DNA of 15,915 bases. Source: Coriobacteriia bacterium (GTDB lineage: Bacteria > Actinomycetota > Coriobacteriia > Coriobacteriales > UBA8131). Below the pieces are notes generated by a model that ran no database searches, was not told where the DNA came from, and saw nothing but the letters and a program-made list of their open reading frames with translations. Positions 1 through 7,320 of this stretch are shown one piece after another. Location: contig WRFC01000008.1 in NCBI GenBank assembly GCA_009779015.1, positions 1 through 15,915 on the forward strand. Reading direction: 5' to 3'. Both the position numbers and the translations under genes were made by a program. The stretch's first letter is position 1. Every line of letters starts with the position of its first letter.

Positions 1-3
1 GGG

Positions 4-20
4 CCGCCCGGGCCGGGCGG
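4..20. repeat. GC-rich inverted repeat downstream of leuS
   Basis: A perfect 7-bp stem (CCGCCCG / CGGGCGG) with a 3-base loop lies 38 bases beyond the leuS stop codon. It could be part of the leuS transcription terminator, but the bases that would form its T-tract lie outside the window. On the plus strand a T6 run lies about 15 bases further on, which is too far for a classical terminator. A short CCCG/CGGG repeat between it and leuS is followed by A, not T, in the leuS direction. Confidence 0.3.
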
Positions 21-57
21 GTCTTCTCCCCTTGGTTTTTTAACCCGTTACCGGGCC

Positions 58-2661
58 TCAGACGACGATATTCACAAGCTTGCCGGCAACCACTATGACC
101 TTTTTGGGCGCGGCGCCCGCCAAGAGCTCGGCTGCGGCCGCCAGGGCGGCCTCGCGCAGACCGTCCTCGGGTGCGCCGCTGGGCACGGTGATGCGTGCCC
201 GCACCTTACCGTTCACCTGAATTGCGATCTCTACCTCGTCGGCGCGCGCCAGGACGGCATCATAAGACGGCCAGTCCTCTAGATGCACGGACCGGCTCTT
301 GCCCAAGGCCTTCTGCCAGAGCTCCTCGGCCAAGTGCGGCGTCATCGGCGCAATCAGCCTGACCAGCGTCTCGGCCAGCTCGCGGTCGGCGGCTTGGCAG
401 GCCGGGTCGGCCGCCCGTGCCGCTGCCGCCGAGACCCGCAGATAGCCGCTGGCCGTGTTGGTCAGCTCCATCAGCGCGGCAATCGCCGTATTAAAGTTAA
501 AGCGCTCGATATCATCGGTCACCTTGCCGACCACGCGGTGACGCTCGCGCAGCAGCCTCTCAGCCGCCGCCCGAGACTCCGCACCCAGGCCCTCAGCGGC
601 CGGCAGCCCGCCCGCTTCGGCCGCTGGCTGGCCAGCCCGGGTGCCCGCAAACAGGCTGTCCTCGCCCGCCAGCCCCAGAAGGTCGTGGACGAGCCGCCAA
701 AAACGCACAGTAAAGCGCTGGATGCCCTCTAGCCCCTCCTTCGACCACTCCAGGTCCTTGTCCGGCGGGGCCATGAAGAGTATATAAAGCCTCAAAACGT
801 CGGCACCATACTGCCCAACGACCTCCTCAGGCGCCACCACATTGCCCTTTGACTTGCTCATCGTCTCGCCATCCAGCTTGACCATGCCCTGCGTCAAGAG
901 GTTGGCAAAGGGCTCGTCAAAGTCCAAAAGCCCGGCATCCCGCAAGGCCTTCGTAAAAAAGCGCGAGTAAAGCAAGTGGAGAATAGCGTGCTCGATACCG
1001 CCAGTATACTGGTCGACGGGCAGCCAAGAGTCTGTCTTGGCACGGTCAAAGGGCGCATCTGCGTTATGGGGGTCGGTATAGCGCAGATAATACCAGCTAG
1101 AGCAGGTGAAGGTGTCCATCGTGTCGGTCTCGCGGCGCGCGTCGCGCCCGCAGACCGGGCAATCGACATGCAAGAACTCCTGCCGGCTGGCCAGCCCTTC
1201 TCCCCTGGTCAAGTCAATGTCCATGGGCAGGACTACCGGTAAGTCTGAGACGGGCACAGGCACGATCCCACAGTCCTCGCAATAGATGACCGGTATCGGG
1301 TTGCCCCAATAGCGCTGCCGCGAGATCAACCAGTCGCGCAGCCTGAAGTTGACCGAGGCCCGCCCCTTGCCCATTGCCGCAAGGCCATCGATGACCGCTT
1401 TGGCGCCCTCCGAGTCTTTGCCGCCCCAAAGCCCGGTGTGCTGGCCGGACTGTACCATCAGGCCGGGGCCGCTATAGGCCTGACCCCATTTGACATCCTC
1501 GACCACCCGGTCTCTGACGCCCGCCAGCTCTTCGAGCAATGGGTCATTTTCAGGCAAGACGACCGGCGGTATCGGCAAGCCGTATTGGCGGGCGAACTCA
1601 AAGTCGCGTTCGTCGCCTGAAGGCACCGCCATCACGGCACCTGTCCCGTAATCCATCAGCACATAGTCGGCGACCCAGACGGGCACTTGGCCCCCGTTTA
1701 CCGGGTTGATCACATAGCGCCCCGTAAAGGCCCCGGTTTTTTGGCGCTCGCCGCCCTGCCTCTCGATGCTGGTGGACCCTGCCGCCGCCTCGACGACCTT
1801 GGCCACCTGCTTTTCATACGGCGTGCCCGCTACCAGCTCTTTGACCAGCGGATGCTCGGGCGCCAAAAGAAAGAAGCTGCACCCGTAAAGCGTGTCGGGG
1901 CGTGTCGTAAAGACCGTGACGGTCTGATCGGTGGTCGTGCCGTCCGCTGCTAAGAGCGTGAAGTCGACCTCCGCGCCGACCGAGCGCCCGATCCAATTGG
2001 CCTGCATCTGCTTTACACGCTCTGGCCACCCGGTCAGCTGGTCAAGGTCGTCCAGCAGCTCTTGGGCGTATTCGGTGATCTTCAGGTACCATTGCTCAAG
2101 CTCTTTTTTCTGCACCTTGGTGCCGCAGCGCCAGCACTCGCCATCCCCTACGACCTGCTCGTTGGCCAGGACAGTAAGACAAGAAGGGCACCAGTTGACA
2201 GCCGAGCTCTTGCGTTCCACCAGGCCCATCTCCCAGAACTTGAGAAAGATCCATTGGCCCCAGCGGTAGTAGTCGACGTCGCTGGTGATGACCGCGCGGC
2301 TCCAGTCATATGAAAACCCAAGGCGCTTCAAAGAGGCGCGCTGGGTCGCGATATTGCCATAGGTGAACTCCGCCGGCGAGCTATTGTTCTTGATCGCCGC
2401 GTTCTCGGCCGGCATGCCAAAGGCGTCCCAGCCCATCGGGTGCAAGACGTTGTAGCCGCACATCCTCTTATAGCGGCTGATCACGTCGCCGATCGTATAG
2501 TTTCGGGCATGCCCCATATGCAGGTCCCCTGAAGGATAAGGGAACATCTCCAAGGTGTAATAGTGGGGGCGCCCGTCATCCTCGACCAGCGTGTCGATGC
2601 CCTGCTCCTCCCAATAGGCCTGCCACTCGGCTTCTATGCGTTCAGGGTCGAGACTCTGCAT
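58..2661 (-). CDS. leuS: Leucyl-tRNA synthetase, cytoplasmic class I
   Basis: Attaches leucine to tRNA-Leu using ATP, in the cytoplasm. The 867-residue protein has the normal length and full architecture of bacterial LeuRS. The HIGH signature appears as HMGH at 48-51, and the KMSKS loop as MSKSK at 601-605. A CPSC...CWRC zinc-type knuckle lies near residue 160. The CP1 editing domain carries TTRPDTLYG near 250 and a DERD motif holding the conserved editing aspartate. The C-terminus ends in the family-typical GKLVNIVV. The ATG is preceded by AAGGAG about 9 bases upstream, which supports this start. An Ala/Gly-rich linker (LFAGTRAGQPAAEAGG and following) sits near the start of the anticodon-binding domain and looks like a lineage-specific insertion. 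The gene lies 72 bases downstream of the IMP dehydrogenase gene on the same strand, possibly in the same transcript. Identification is secure. Confidence 0.98.
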   Translation of the reverse strand: MQSLDPERIEAEWQAYWEEQGIDTLVEDDGRPHYYTLEMFPYPSGDLHMGHARNYTIGDVISRYKRMCGYNVLHPMGWDAFGMPAENAAIKNNSSPAEFTYGNIATQRASLKRLGFSYDWSRAVITSDVDYYRWGQWIFLKFWEMGLVERKSSAVNWCPSCLTVLANEQVVGDGECWRCGTKVQKKELEQWYLKITEYAQELLDDLDQLTGWPERVKQMQANWIGRSVGAEVDFTLLAADGTTTDQTVTVFTTRPDTLYGCSFFLLAPEHPLVKELVAGTPYEKQVAKVVEAAAGSTSIERQGGERQKTGAFTGRYVINPVNGGQVPVWVADYVLMDYGTGAVMAVPSGDERDFEFARQYGLPIPPVVLPENDPLLEELAGVRDRVVEDVKWGQAYSGPGLMVQSGQHTGLWGGKDSEGAKAVIDGLAAMGKGRASVNFRLRDWLISRQRYWGNPIPVIYCEDCGIVPVPVSDLPVVLPMDIDLTRGEGLASRQEFLHVDCPVCGRDARRETDTMDTFTCSSWYYLRYTDPHNADAPFDRAKTDSWLPVDQYTGGIEHAILHLLYSRFFTKALRDAGLLDFDEPFANLLTQGMVKLDGETMSKSKGNVVAPEEVVGQYGADVLRLYILFMAPPDKDLEWSKEGLEGIQRFTVRFWRLVHDLLGLAGEDSLFAGTRAGQPAAEAGGLPAAEGLGAESRAAAERLLRERHRVVGKVTDDIERFNFNTAIAALMELTNTASGYLRVSAAAARAADPACQAADRELAETLVRLIAPMTPHLAEELWQKALGKSRSVHLEDWPSYDAVLARADEVEIAIQVNGKVRARITVPSGAPEDGLREAALAAAAELLAGAAPKKVIVVAGKLVNIVV

Positions 2662-2733
2662 CAGGTAAACTCCTTCATTCTTCTCTTCAGTCGTCCAACC
2701 GCTCTGCCCGACAGCCCGCCCCAGCGCCGTCGT

Positions 2734-4251
2734 TCAGCGGAAGTTCGTGCTCGACGATGAGGCCGAGTCTTTGAGCAGCACATCGTGGACGCCGCCTTCG
2801 ACGATCGAGGTCGAAGAGACCAAGGTCAGCCGGGCCTTGTCTTGGAACTCCGGTATCGTCAAGGCCCCGCAGTTGCACATCGTCGAGCGGATCTTGGCCA
2901 GGCTCAAGGCCAGGTTGTCTTTCAGCGAGCCGGCATAGGGAACATACGAGTCGACGCCCTCCTCAAAGCTCAGTTTTTGCGACCCGGCATTGTCGTAGCG
3001 CTGCCAGTTGCGGGCGCGCGAGCTGCCTTCTCCCCAATACTCTTTCATGTAGCTGCCGTTGATGTTCACGCGGTTCGTCGGGCTCTCGTCAAAGCGGGCA
3101 AAATAGCGCCCGAGCATCATAAAGTCGGCGCCCATGGCCAAGGCCAAGGTCAGGTGATGGTCATAGACGATGCCGCCGTCCGAGCAGATCGGCACGTAGA
3201 TGCCGGTCTCTTCAAAATAGCGGCGCCGCTCGTCAGCCACCTCGATAACGCTCGTGGCCTGCCCGCGGCCGATGCCTTTTTGCTCACGCGTGATGCAGAT
3301 CGAGCCGCCGCCGATGCCGACCTTGACAAAATCGGCCCCGGCCTCGGCCAAGAACCTAAAGCCGTCGCGGTCCACGACATTGCCCGCCCCGACCTTCACG
3401 GCGTCGCCATACTCCGACTTCAACCACGATAGGACCTTCTCTTGCCACTCGCTAAAGCCCTCGGACGAGTCGATGCAGAGGATGTCTGCCCCGGCCTCCA
3501 AAAGAGCGCCGGCGCGCTCTTGGTAGTCATGCGTATTAATGCCGGCACCGACCAAGTAGCGCTTATGGCCATCGAGGTTCTCTAACGGGTTCAACTTGTG
3601 TTCGTCGTAGTCTTTACGAAAGACCATATAAAGGAGACGATCATCGTCATCGACGACCGGCAGGGCGTTCAGCTTGTGCTCCCAGATGATGTCATTGGCC
3701 TCACTCAAGGTCAGGCTTTGGGTGCCTACGATCAGGCTCTCGCGGGGGGTCATGATCTCGCGCACCTTGGCGTCAATCGGCGTCCGGCTGGGGCGGTAGT
3801 CACGGCTCGTGACGATGCCCAGCAGTTTGCCGTGCGAGCTGCCGTCGTGGGTCACGGGCATCGTCGAGTGCCCCGAACGTTCTTTCAGCTCTAAGACTTG
3901 TTGAAGCGAGAAATCTGGGCCGATGTTCGTGTCGCTCAAGACAAAGCCCGCCTTGTAGTCTTTGACACGCGCGACCATGGCCACCTGGCTGGCAATCGGC
4001 TGCGAGGCATAGATGAACGAAAGCCCCCCTTCGCGGGCCAAGGCCACTGCCATCCGGTCGTCCGAGACCGATTGCATGATGGCCGAGACCAAGGGGATCT
4101 TCAGCTTTAGGCTGGGCTCCTCAGAGCCCGCAAAGCGGACAAGCGGCGCACAGAGGTCGACATCGCCCGGTATGCAACGCGCTGACGAATAACCCGGCAC
4201 CAAGAGGTACTCATTAAACGTCCGCGAAGCCTCGTCATAGAAGAATGCCAT
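2734..4251 (-). CDS. guaB: IMP dehydrogenase, divergent subclass with CBS pair
   Basis: Oxidises IMP to XMP with NAD+, the committed step of GMP synthesis. The protein has 505 residues. The catalytic loop is GIGGGSICITREQKGIGRGQ with the nucleophilic Cys at 319, and the flap Arg-Tyr pair is R418-Y419 in NWQRYD. Two CBS repeats occupy roughly residues 105-215; the second begins at EIMTPRESL. The barrel region has LCIDSSEGFSEWQ where common bacterial enzymes read D-x-A-H-G. The flap segment KEYWGEGSSRARNWQRYD also differs from the common YRGMGS form. These features match my recollection of a divergent IMPDH subclass seen in some anaerobic bacteria and protists. The enzyme class is secure and the subclass is an inference. 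GAGAGG precedes the ATG by about 10 bases. It lies 44 bases after the gamma-subunit gene of the oxidoreductase operon, so it may be cotranscribed with it. Confidence 0.95.
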   Translation of the reverse strand: MAFFYDEASRTFNEYLLVPGYSSARCIPGDVDLCAPLVRFAGSEEPSLKLKIPLVSAIMQSVSDDRMAVALAREGGLSFIYASQPIASQVAMVARVKDYKAGFVLSDTNIGPDFSLQQVLELKERSGHSTMPVTHDGSSHGKLLGIVTSRDYRPSRTPIDAKVREIMTPRESLIVGTQSLTLSEANDIIWEHKLNALPVVDDDDRLLYMVFRKDYDEHKLNPLENLDGHKRYLVGAGINTHDYQERAGALLEAGADILCIDSSEGFSEWQEKVLSWLKSEYGDAVKVGAGNVVDRDGFRFLAEAGADFVKVGIGGGSICITREQKGIGRGQATSVIEVADERRRYFEETGIYVPICSDGGIVYDHHLTLALAMGADFMMLGRYFARFDESPTNRVNINGSYMKEYWGEGSSRARNWQRYDNAGSQKLSFEEGVDSYVPYAGSLKDNLALSLAKIRSTMCNCGALTIPEFQDKARLTLVSSTSIVEGGVHDVLLKDSASSSSTNFR

Positions 4252-4295
4252 ATTTTTAATCCTCTCGCTGGACTGCCTCTATGTTGCTTTGCGGC

Positions 4296-4847
4296 TCAGC
4301 ACTCGGAGGTCGCCCAGGCCTCTCCGATCTGCAATGCCCGCTTGTTGGCCTCAGCCAAGTCCTGGTGTTTTGCCGAGACGCTCTTGTCGATTGCCTGCTT
4401 CACCACATCCTCGCTCGAAAAACCTGTCAAGGCCAAGAGCTTTCCGATGCAGATGACGTTGGCCAGGCCCTGGATCTCGTTCTTCTCGGCCAGGGCCGTG
4501 GCCGGAATGGCAAAATACTCGATATCCCGCCGCATCGTGCAGCTGCCGACCATCGTCGAATCGGCGATCACCACGCCCCCTGGGACAACCGAATTGATAA
4601 AGCGCTCGTAAGAGGGCAGGTTCATCGCAATCAAGACGTCCGGCGTGGTCACAAGCGGTGAGCCGATCACCTCATCCGAGAGCACGACGCTGCAATTGGC
4701 CGTGCCGCCCCGCATCTCTGGCCCATAGGACGGCAGCCAAGAGATCTCACGCCCATCGATCAGGCCAGCGTTCGCAATTATCTTACCGGCAAAGAGGATT
4801 CCCTGGCCGCCAAAGCCGGCGAGCATGATATTCATCGGCTTGTCCAT
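4296..4847 (-). CDS. vorC: 2-oxoacid:ferredoxin oxidoreductase, gamma subunit
   Basis: Gamma subunit of a four-subunit enzyme that oxidatively decarboxylates a 2-oxoacid to acyl-CoA, or runs in reverse, with ferredoxin as electron carrier. The 183 residues match the usual length. The N-terminal GFGGQGILFAGK and the SYGPEMRGGTANC segment are hallmarks of the POR/KOR/VOR gamma family, and the substrate-pocket MNLPSYERF region is also present. The start lies 3 bases after the beta-subunit stop codon. I see no strong ribosome binding site, so translation is probably coupled to beta. An alternative ATG four codons downstream gives MNIMLAG, which also fits the family. Substrate choice (branched-chain 2-oxoacid versus 2-oxoglutarate) cannot be fixed from sequence by eye; the symbol korC is an alternative. 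Confidence 0.93.
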   Translation of the reverse strand: MDKPMNIMLAGFGGQGILFAGKIIANAGLIDGREISWLPSYGPEMRGGTANCSVVLSDEVIGSPLVTTPDVLIAMNLPSYERFINSVVPGGVVIADSTMVGSCTMRRDIEYFAIPATALAEKNEIQGLANVICIGKLLALTGFSSEDVVKQAIDKSVSAKHQDLAEANKRALQIGEAWATSEC

Positions 4848-4850
4848 CGC

Positions 4851-5723
4851 TCAGGCATCCGTTCTGGCTTGTTGCGGTGTCCGGACTGCGACCTGATCGA
4901 CCAATACGGGTGGCTTGGCTGGGTCCTTATCCCCTTGCTCGGCCGCTGCGGCTGCCTCGGCCGGGCGGTCGCAATGGACCCCCAGGGGGTAGTAAGGCAA
5001 AAGGTTCTCGTCCAGCCATTTAAAGGCCGCGTCCGGGCTCAGCCCCCAGTTGGTCGGGCAGGTCGCGACGATCTCGATAATCGAGAAGCCCCTCCGCTCG
5101 ATCTGGTACTCAAAGGCCTTCTTGATGGCCTTTTTGGCAATCCGCACGTTCTTTGGGCAATCGACTGTCACGCGTTGCGCCAAAGCCGTCCCGTCCAGTG
5201 TGGAAAGCAGCTCGCAGACGCGGATCGGATAACCGGCAGTCGTCACATCGCGGCCATAGGGGCTGGTCTGGGTGACCTGCCCGGGTATGCTGGTCGGTGC
5301 CATTTGCCCGCCCGTCATGCCATAGATGGCATTGTTCACAAAAAAGACCGTGATGTTCTCGCCCCGGGTCGCGGCATGGACGGTCTCGGCCATGCCAATC
5401 GAAGCCAAGTCGCCGTCACCCTGATAGGTGAAGATGATATTCTCGGGGTGCGCCCGTTTCATGCCGGTGGCCACGGCCGGGGCACGGCCGTGCGCGGCCT
5501 GCGCCATATCGCAGTTATAAAAGTCATAGGCCGTGACAGAGCATCCGACCGGGCAGACACCGACAGTCCGGCCTTCGATCTCGAGGTCATCGATGGCCTC
5601 GGCCACCAGACGCTGGATGATGCCATGCGAGCAGCCCGGGCAATAGTTCGTCAAGACATCAGCCAGAGCCTGCGGGCGTTCAAACAAGACTGGGCTTTTT
5701 AAAGATTCGCTGACGCTGCTCAT
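4851..5723 (-). CDS. vorA: 2-oxoacid:ferredoxin oxidoreductase, beta (TPP-binding) subunit
   Basis: Thiamine-diphosphate-binding subunit of the oxidoreductase. The TPP/Mg motif is visible as GDGDLASIGMAE near residues 102-113 with the partner NN (VNNAIYGMTGGQ) near 130. Cysteines C28 and C31 (CPGC) and C57 and C61 (CPVGC) are placed like the cluster ligands of the family. YDFYNCDMAQAAHGRAPAVA is the typical beta-chain segment. At 290 residues it is slightly long because of a low-complexity Ala/Pro/Gln-rich tail of about 35 residues that looks dispensable. The ATG overlaps the alpha-subunit stop in an ATGA arrangement, with AGGAGA about 7 bases upstream. This is a clear operon with coupled translation. 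The closest families are VorA and KorB. Confidence 0.94.
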   Translation of the reverse strand: MSSVSESLKSPVLFERPQALADVLTNYCPGCSHGIIQRLVAEAIDDLEIEGRTVGVCPVGCSVTAYDFYNCDMAQAAHGRAPAVATGMKRAHPENIIFTYQGDGDLASIGMAETVHAATRGENITVFFVNNAIYGMTGGQMAPTSIPGQVTQTSPYGRDVTTAGYPIRVCELLSTLDGTALAQRVTVDCPKNVRIAKKAIKKAFEYQIERRGFSIIEIVATCPTNWGLSPDAAFKWLDENLLPYYPLGVHCDRPAEAAAAAEQGDKDPAKPPVLVDQVAVRTPQQARTDA

Positions 5724-6835
5724 GCGCGGTCTCCTGTCAATTTGCTTTTAAACGGCACGATATCGATCTGCTCGCCCGCAATAACGCGGCGGATGGCCAC
5801 GACAACTTCTTCGGGGGTCGGGACGATGCCGCCAGTGTGGGCAAAAAAGCTGACCGGCCTTCGCCCATTGACAACCAGGCGGACATCATCGACCATCTGC
5901 CCCATCGAGAACTCCACTGCCAAGAAGGCCTGGGATTTCTCGATCTGCAAATCGATCGCCTGGGTCGGAAACGGCCAAAGCGTGATCGGCCTGATCAGCC
6001 CGACTTTCAGGCCTTCGTCCCGGGCATGGTTGACAGCTGACCTGACCACACGCGAGGCCGCCCCGTAGGCCACGACCACGACATCGGCATCGTCGGTCAG
6101 ATAGCATTCCGCCCGCTGCTCGACCAGTCGCACCGTCTCATAGCGCTCAAAACGCCGGATGATGCTGTTCTCTAGCTCTTGGGCGTCAAGATGCAGGGAG
6201 TTTATCGTCTGGTGCCTACGCTGGCCTTGGTGCCCGGTCAAAGCCCAAGGCTTGTCGGGTAACGCGGCACTGTCCAGGACGTCAGGCAATACCACTGGCT
6301 CCATCATCTGGCCAAGGAGCCCGTCCGCTAAGATCATGGCCGGCATCCGGTACTTATCGCCCAGCTCAAAGGCCAAGGCCACCAGATCGGCCATCTCTTG
6401 GACCGTCGATGGCGCCAAGACGATGATGTGGCCATCGCCATGCCCAACGGCACGCGTGGCCTGCCAATAGTCGGCTTGGCTGGGCTGGATGCCACCGAGG
6501 CCAGGGCCGCCACGCTGGATGTTCACGATCAAGGCCGGCAGGTCCGAGCCAATCAGGTATGATATCCCCTCTTGCTTGAGGCTGACGCCCGGGCTCGAAG
6601 ACGATGTCATCACGCGGGCGCCCGAGGCCGATGCCCCGTAGACCATATTGATCGCCGCAACCTCGCTCTCGGCTTGCAGATAGACCCCGCCTTCGACCTT
6701 GGGCAGGCGCTTTGACATATAAGCCGCCACCTCGGTCTGGGGAGTGATCGGATAACCAAAAAAGAGCTTGCAGCCGGCGCGCACGGCCGCCTCGGCCAGG
6801 GCCTCGTTACCTTTCATCAATACTTTCTCTGCCAT
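5720..6835 (-). CDS. vorB: 2-oxoacid:ferredoxin oxidoreductase, alpha subunit (VorB-like)
   Basis: Alpha subunit of the heterotetrameric enzyme, carrying the pyrimidine-binding domain. The N-terminal GNEALAEAAVRAGCKLFFGY and GYPITPQTE near residue 25 are characteristic, followed by QAESEVAAINMVYGASASG and TSSSSPGVSLKQEGISYL. The 371-residue length fits a stand-alone alpha chain. The sequence resembles the chains usually named 3-methyl-2-oxobutanoate dehydrogenase subunit VorB. In this order (ferredoxin, alpha, beta, gamma) a VOR is likely, but KOR cannot be excluded. Its gene starts 11 bases after the ferredoxin gene and overlaps beta by 4 bases. In anaerobes this enzyme can either oxidise branched 2-oxoacids from amino acid breakdown or carboxylate acyl-CoA to supply transaminases; ilvE lies upstream in this window. 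Confidence 0.94.
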   Translation of the reverse strand: MAEKVLMKGNEALAEAAVRAGCKLFFGYPITPQTEVAAYMSKRLPKVEGGVYLQAESEVAAINMVYGASASGARVMTSSSSPGVSLKQEGISYLIGSDLPALIVNIQRGGPGLGGIQPSQADYWQATRAVGHGDGHIIVLAPSTVQEMADLVALAFELGDKYRMPAMILADGLLGQMMEPVVLPDVLDSAALPDKPWALTGHQGQRRHQTINSLHLDAQELENSIIRRFERYETVRLVEQRAECYLTDDADVVVVAYGAASRVVRSAVNHARDEGLKVGLIRPITLWPFPTQAIDLQIEKSQAFLAVEFSMGQMVDDVRLVVNGRRPVSFFAHTGGIVPTPEEVVVAIRRVIAGEQIDIVPFKSKLTGDRA

Positions 6836-6846
6836 CCAGACTTGGC

Positions 6847-7053
6847 CTACCTTTCAATCTTGATCGCGGAATCCGGGCACATCAAGGCACAGGACAGGCA
6901 TCCGTTACAGATCTCTTGTTTTGTGCAGACGGCCGGGTGATAGCCTTTTTGCGAAATCTCAGCGAGATTCAAGGCCATGATGTTCTTGGGGCAGAACGCC
7001 ACGCAAAGGCCGCAGCCTTTGCAATAAAAACTATCAACGGTTACCTGCGCCAT
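6847..7053 (-). CDS. vorD: 2-oxoacid oxidoreductase ferredoxin (delta) subunit, 2[4Fe-4S]
   Basis: A 68-residue polyferredoxin-type subunit that passes electrons from the oxidoreductase to ferredoxin. Cluster motif one is C11-K-G-C14-G-L-C17-x3-C21-P. Motif two is C49-N-G-C52-L-S-C55-x3-C59-P. An extra Cys at 43 is also present. ATG at 7053 is chosen over the adjacent in-frame TTG at 7056 because AGGGAG sits about 7 bases upstream of it. It is the first gene of the four-gene oxidoreductase operon and follows a leader with several inverted repeats. A second role as a free ferredoxin is unlikely given the operon. Confidence 0.93.
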   Translation of the reverse strand: MAQVTVDSFYCKGCGLCVAFCPKNIMALNLAEISQKGYHPAVCTKQEICNGCLSCALMCPDSAIKIER

Positions 7054-7074
7054 CAATTCTCCCTTTTCTGTCTT

Positions 7075-7097
7075 GGGTAACGGCCTTTAACTTACCC
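7075..7097 (-). repeat. Inverted repeat GGGTAA...TTACCC close to oxidoreductase operon start
   Basis: A 6-bp perfect inverted repeat (7075-7080 and 7092-7097) with an 11-base spacer. It ends only 8 bases upstream of the Shine-Dalgarno sequence of the ferredoxin-subunit gene. It could be an operator or an RNA hairpin affecting translation; no regulator can be named from it. Confidence 0.4.
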
Positions 7098-7099
7098 TC

Positions 7100-7134
7100 G
7101 GCCAAGGCTTTGAACTTCAAAAATAAACTTGGCC
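7100..7134 (-). repeat. Inverted repeat GGCCAAG...CTTGGCC enclosing a palindrome
   Basis: A perfect 7-bp inverted repeat (7100-7106 and 7128-7134) encloses TTTGAACTTCAAA at 7109-7121, itself a 6-bp palindrome around a single C. The inner palindrome has the look of a dimeric-protein operator. The outer arms could form a long-loop hairpin in RNA. It lies in the leader or promoter region of the oxidoreductase operon. Confidence 0.45.
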
Positions 7135-7143
7135 TCAAACAAA

Positions 7144-7166
7144 CTCTCTCAATAAAATTGAGAGAG
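7144..7166 (-). terminator. Perfect 10-bp hairpin between dnaE and the oxidoreductase operon
   Basis: CTCTCTCAAT and ATTGAGAGAG pair perfectly over 10 bp with a 3-base loop. In the direction of transcription the hairpin is followed by TTTGTTTG, so it resembles a factor-independent terminator for the dnaE operon, about 155 bases after the dnaE stop. On the plus strand it is followed by CGTAATAA, which argues for minus-strand function. The stem is only half GC. An alternative is a regulatory stem-loop in the leader of the downstream operon. Confidence 0.5.
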
Positions 7167-7227
7167 CGTAATAACATTCACATTGCCGTATTGGCTGGCC
7201 ATAGAGCCTGTTCTCTTACATTTTCCA

Positions 7228-7233
7228 ATTATA
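7228..7233 (-). promoter_or_regulatory. Candidate -10 box (TATAAT) between dnaE and the oxidoreductase operon
   Basis: A perfect TATAAT occurs on the minus strand in the AT-rich gap. No convincing -35 hexamer is seen 16-18 bases upstream, and there is no TGn extension. If it is active, the transcript of the oxidoreductase operon would carry a leader of about 165 bases including all three inverted repeats. Confidence 0.22.
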
Positions 7234-7320
7234 TTGTGTCATAAGCCTTGGTTTTTGTCTCTTTACTCCACAAGATTTTCACAGTTCGCCCAGCGGTTGG
7301 CCACCAAGCGCAGCGCGTGC

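Larger units (their letters stand above)
7054..7320. other. AT-rich intergenic region, dnaE to oxidoreductase operon
   Basis: These 267 bases hold no credible coding frame. They contain the three inverted repeats at 7075-7166 and a TATAAT-like box. The part nearest dnaE (7240-7320) shows nothing I can identify. The region must contain both the end of the dnaE operon and the promoter of the oxidoreductase operon, unless the two are transcribed together. Confidence 0.7.

Noticed and set aside
2662..2733. Terminator between guaB and leuS
   Set aside because: Only short GC repeats (GCCCG direct copies) are present, with no stable stem plus T-tract, so read-through into leuS remains likely.
2785..3432. 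Long plus-strand open frame (215 codons) opposite guaB
   Set aside because: It is the antisense of the catalytic half of IMP dehydrogenase, with shadow-like composition.
7054..7056. TTG start for the ferredoxin subunit one codon upstream
   Set aside because: The adjacent ATG at 7053 is better spaced from the AGGGAG ribosome binding site.
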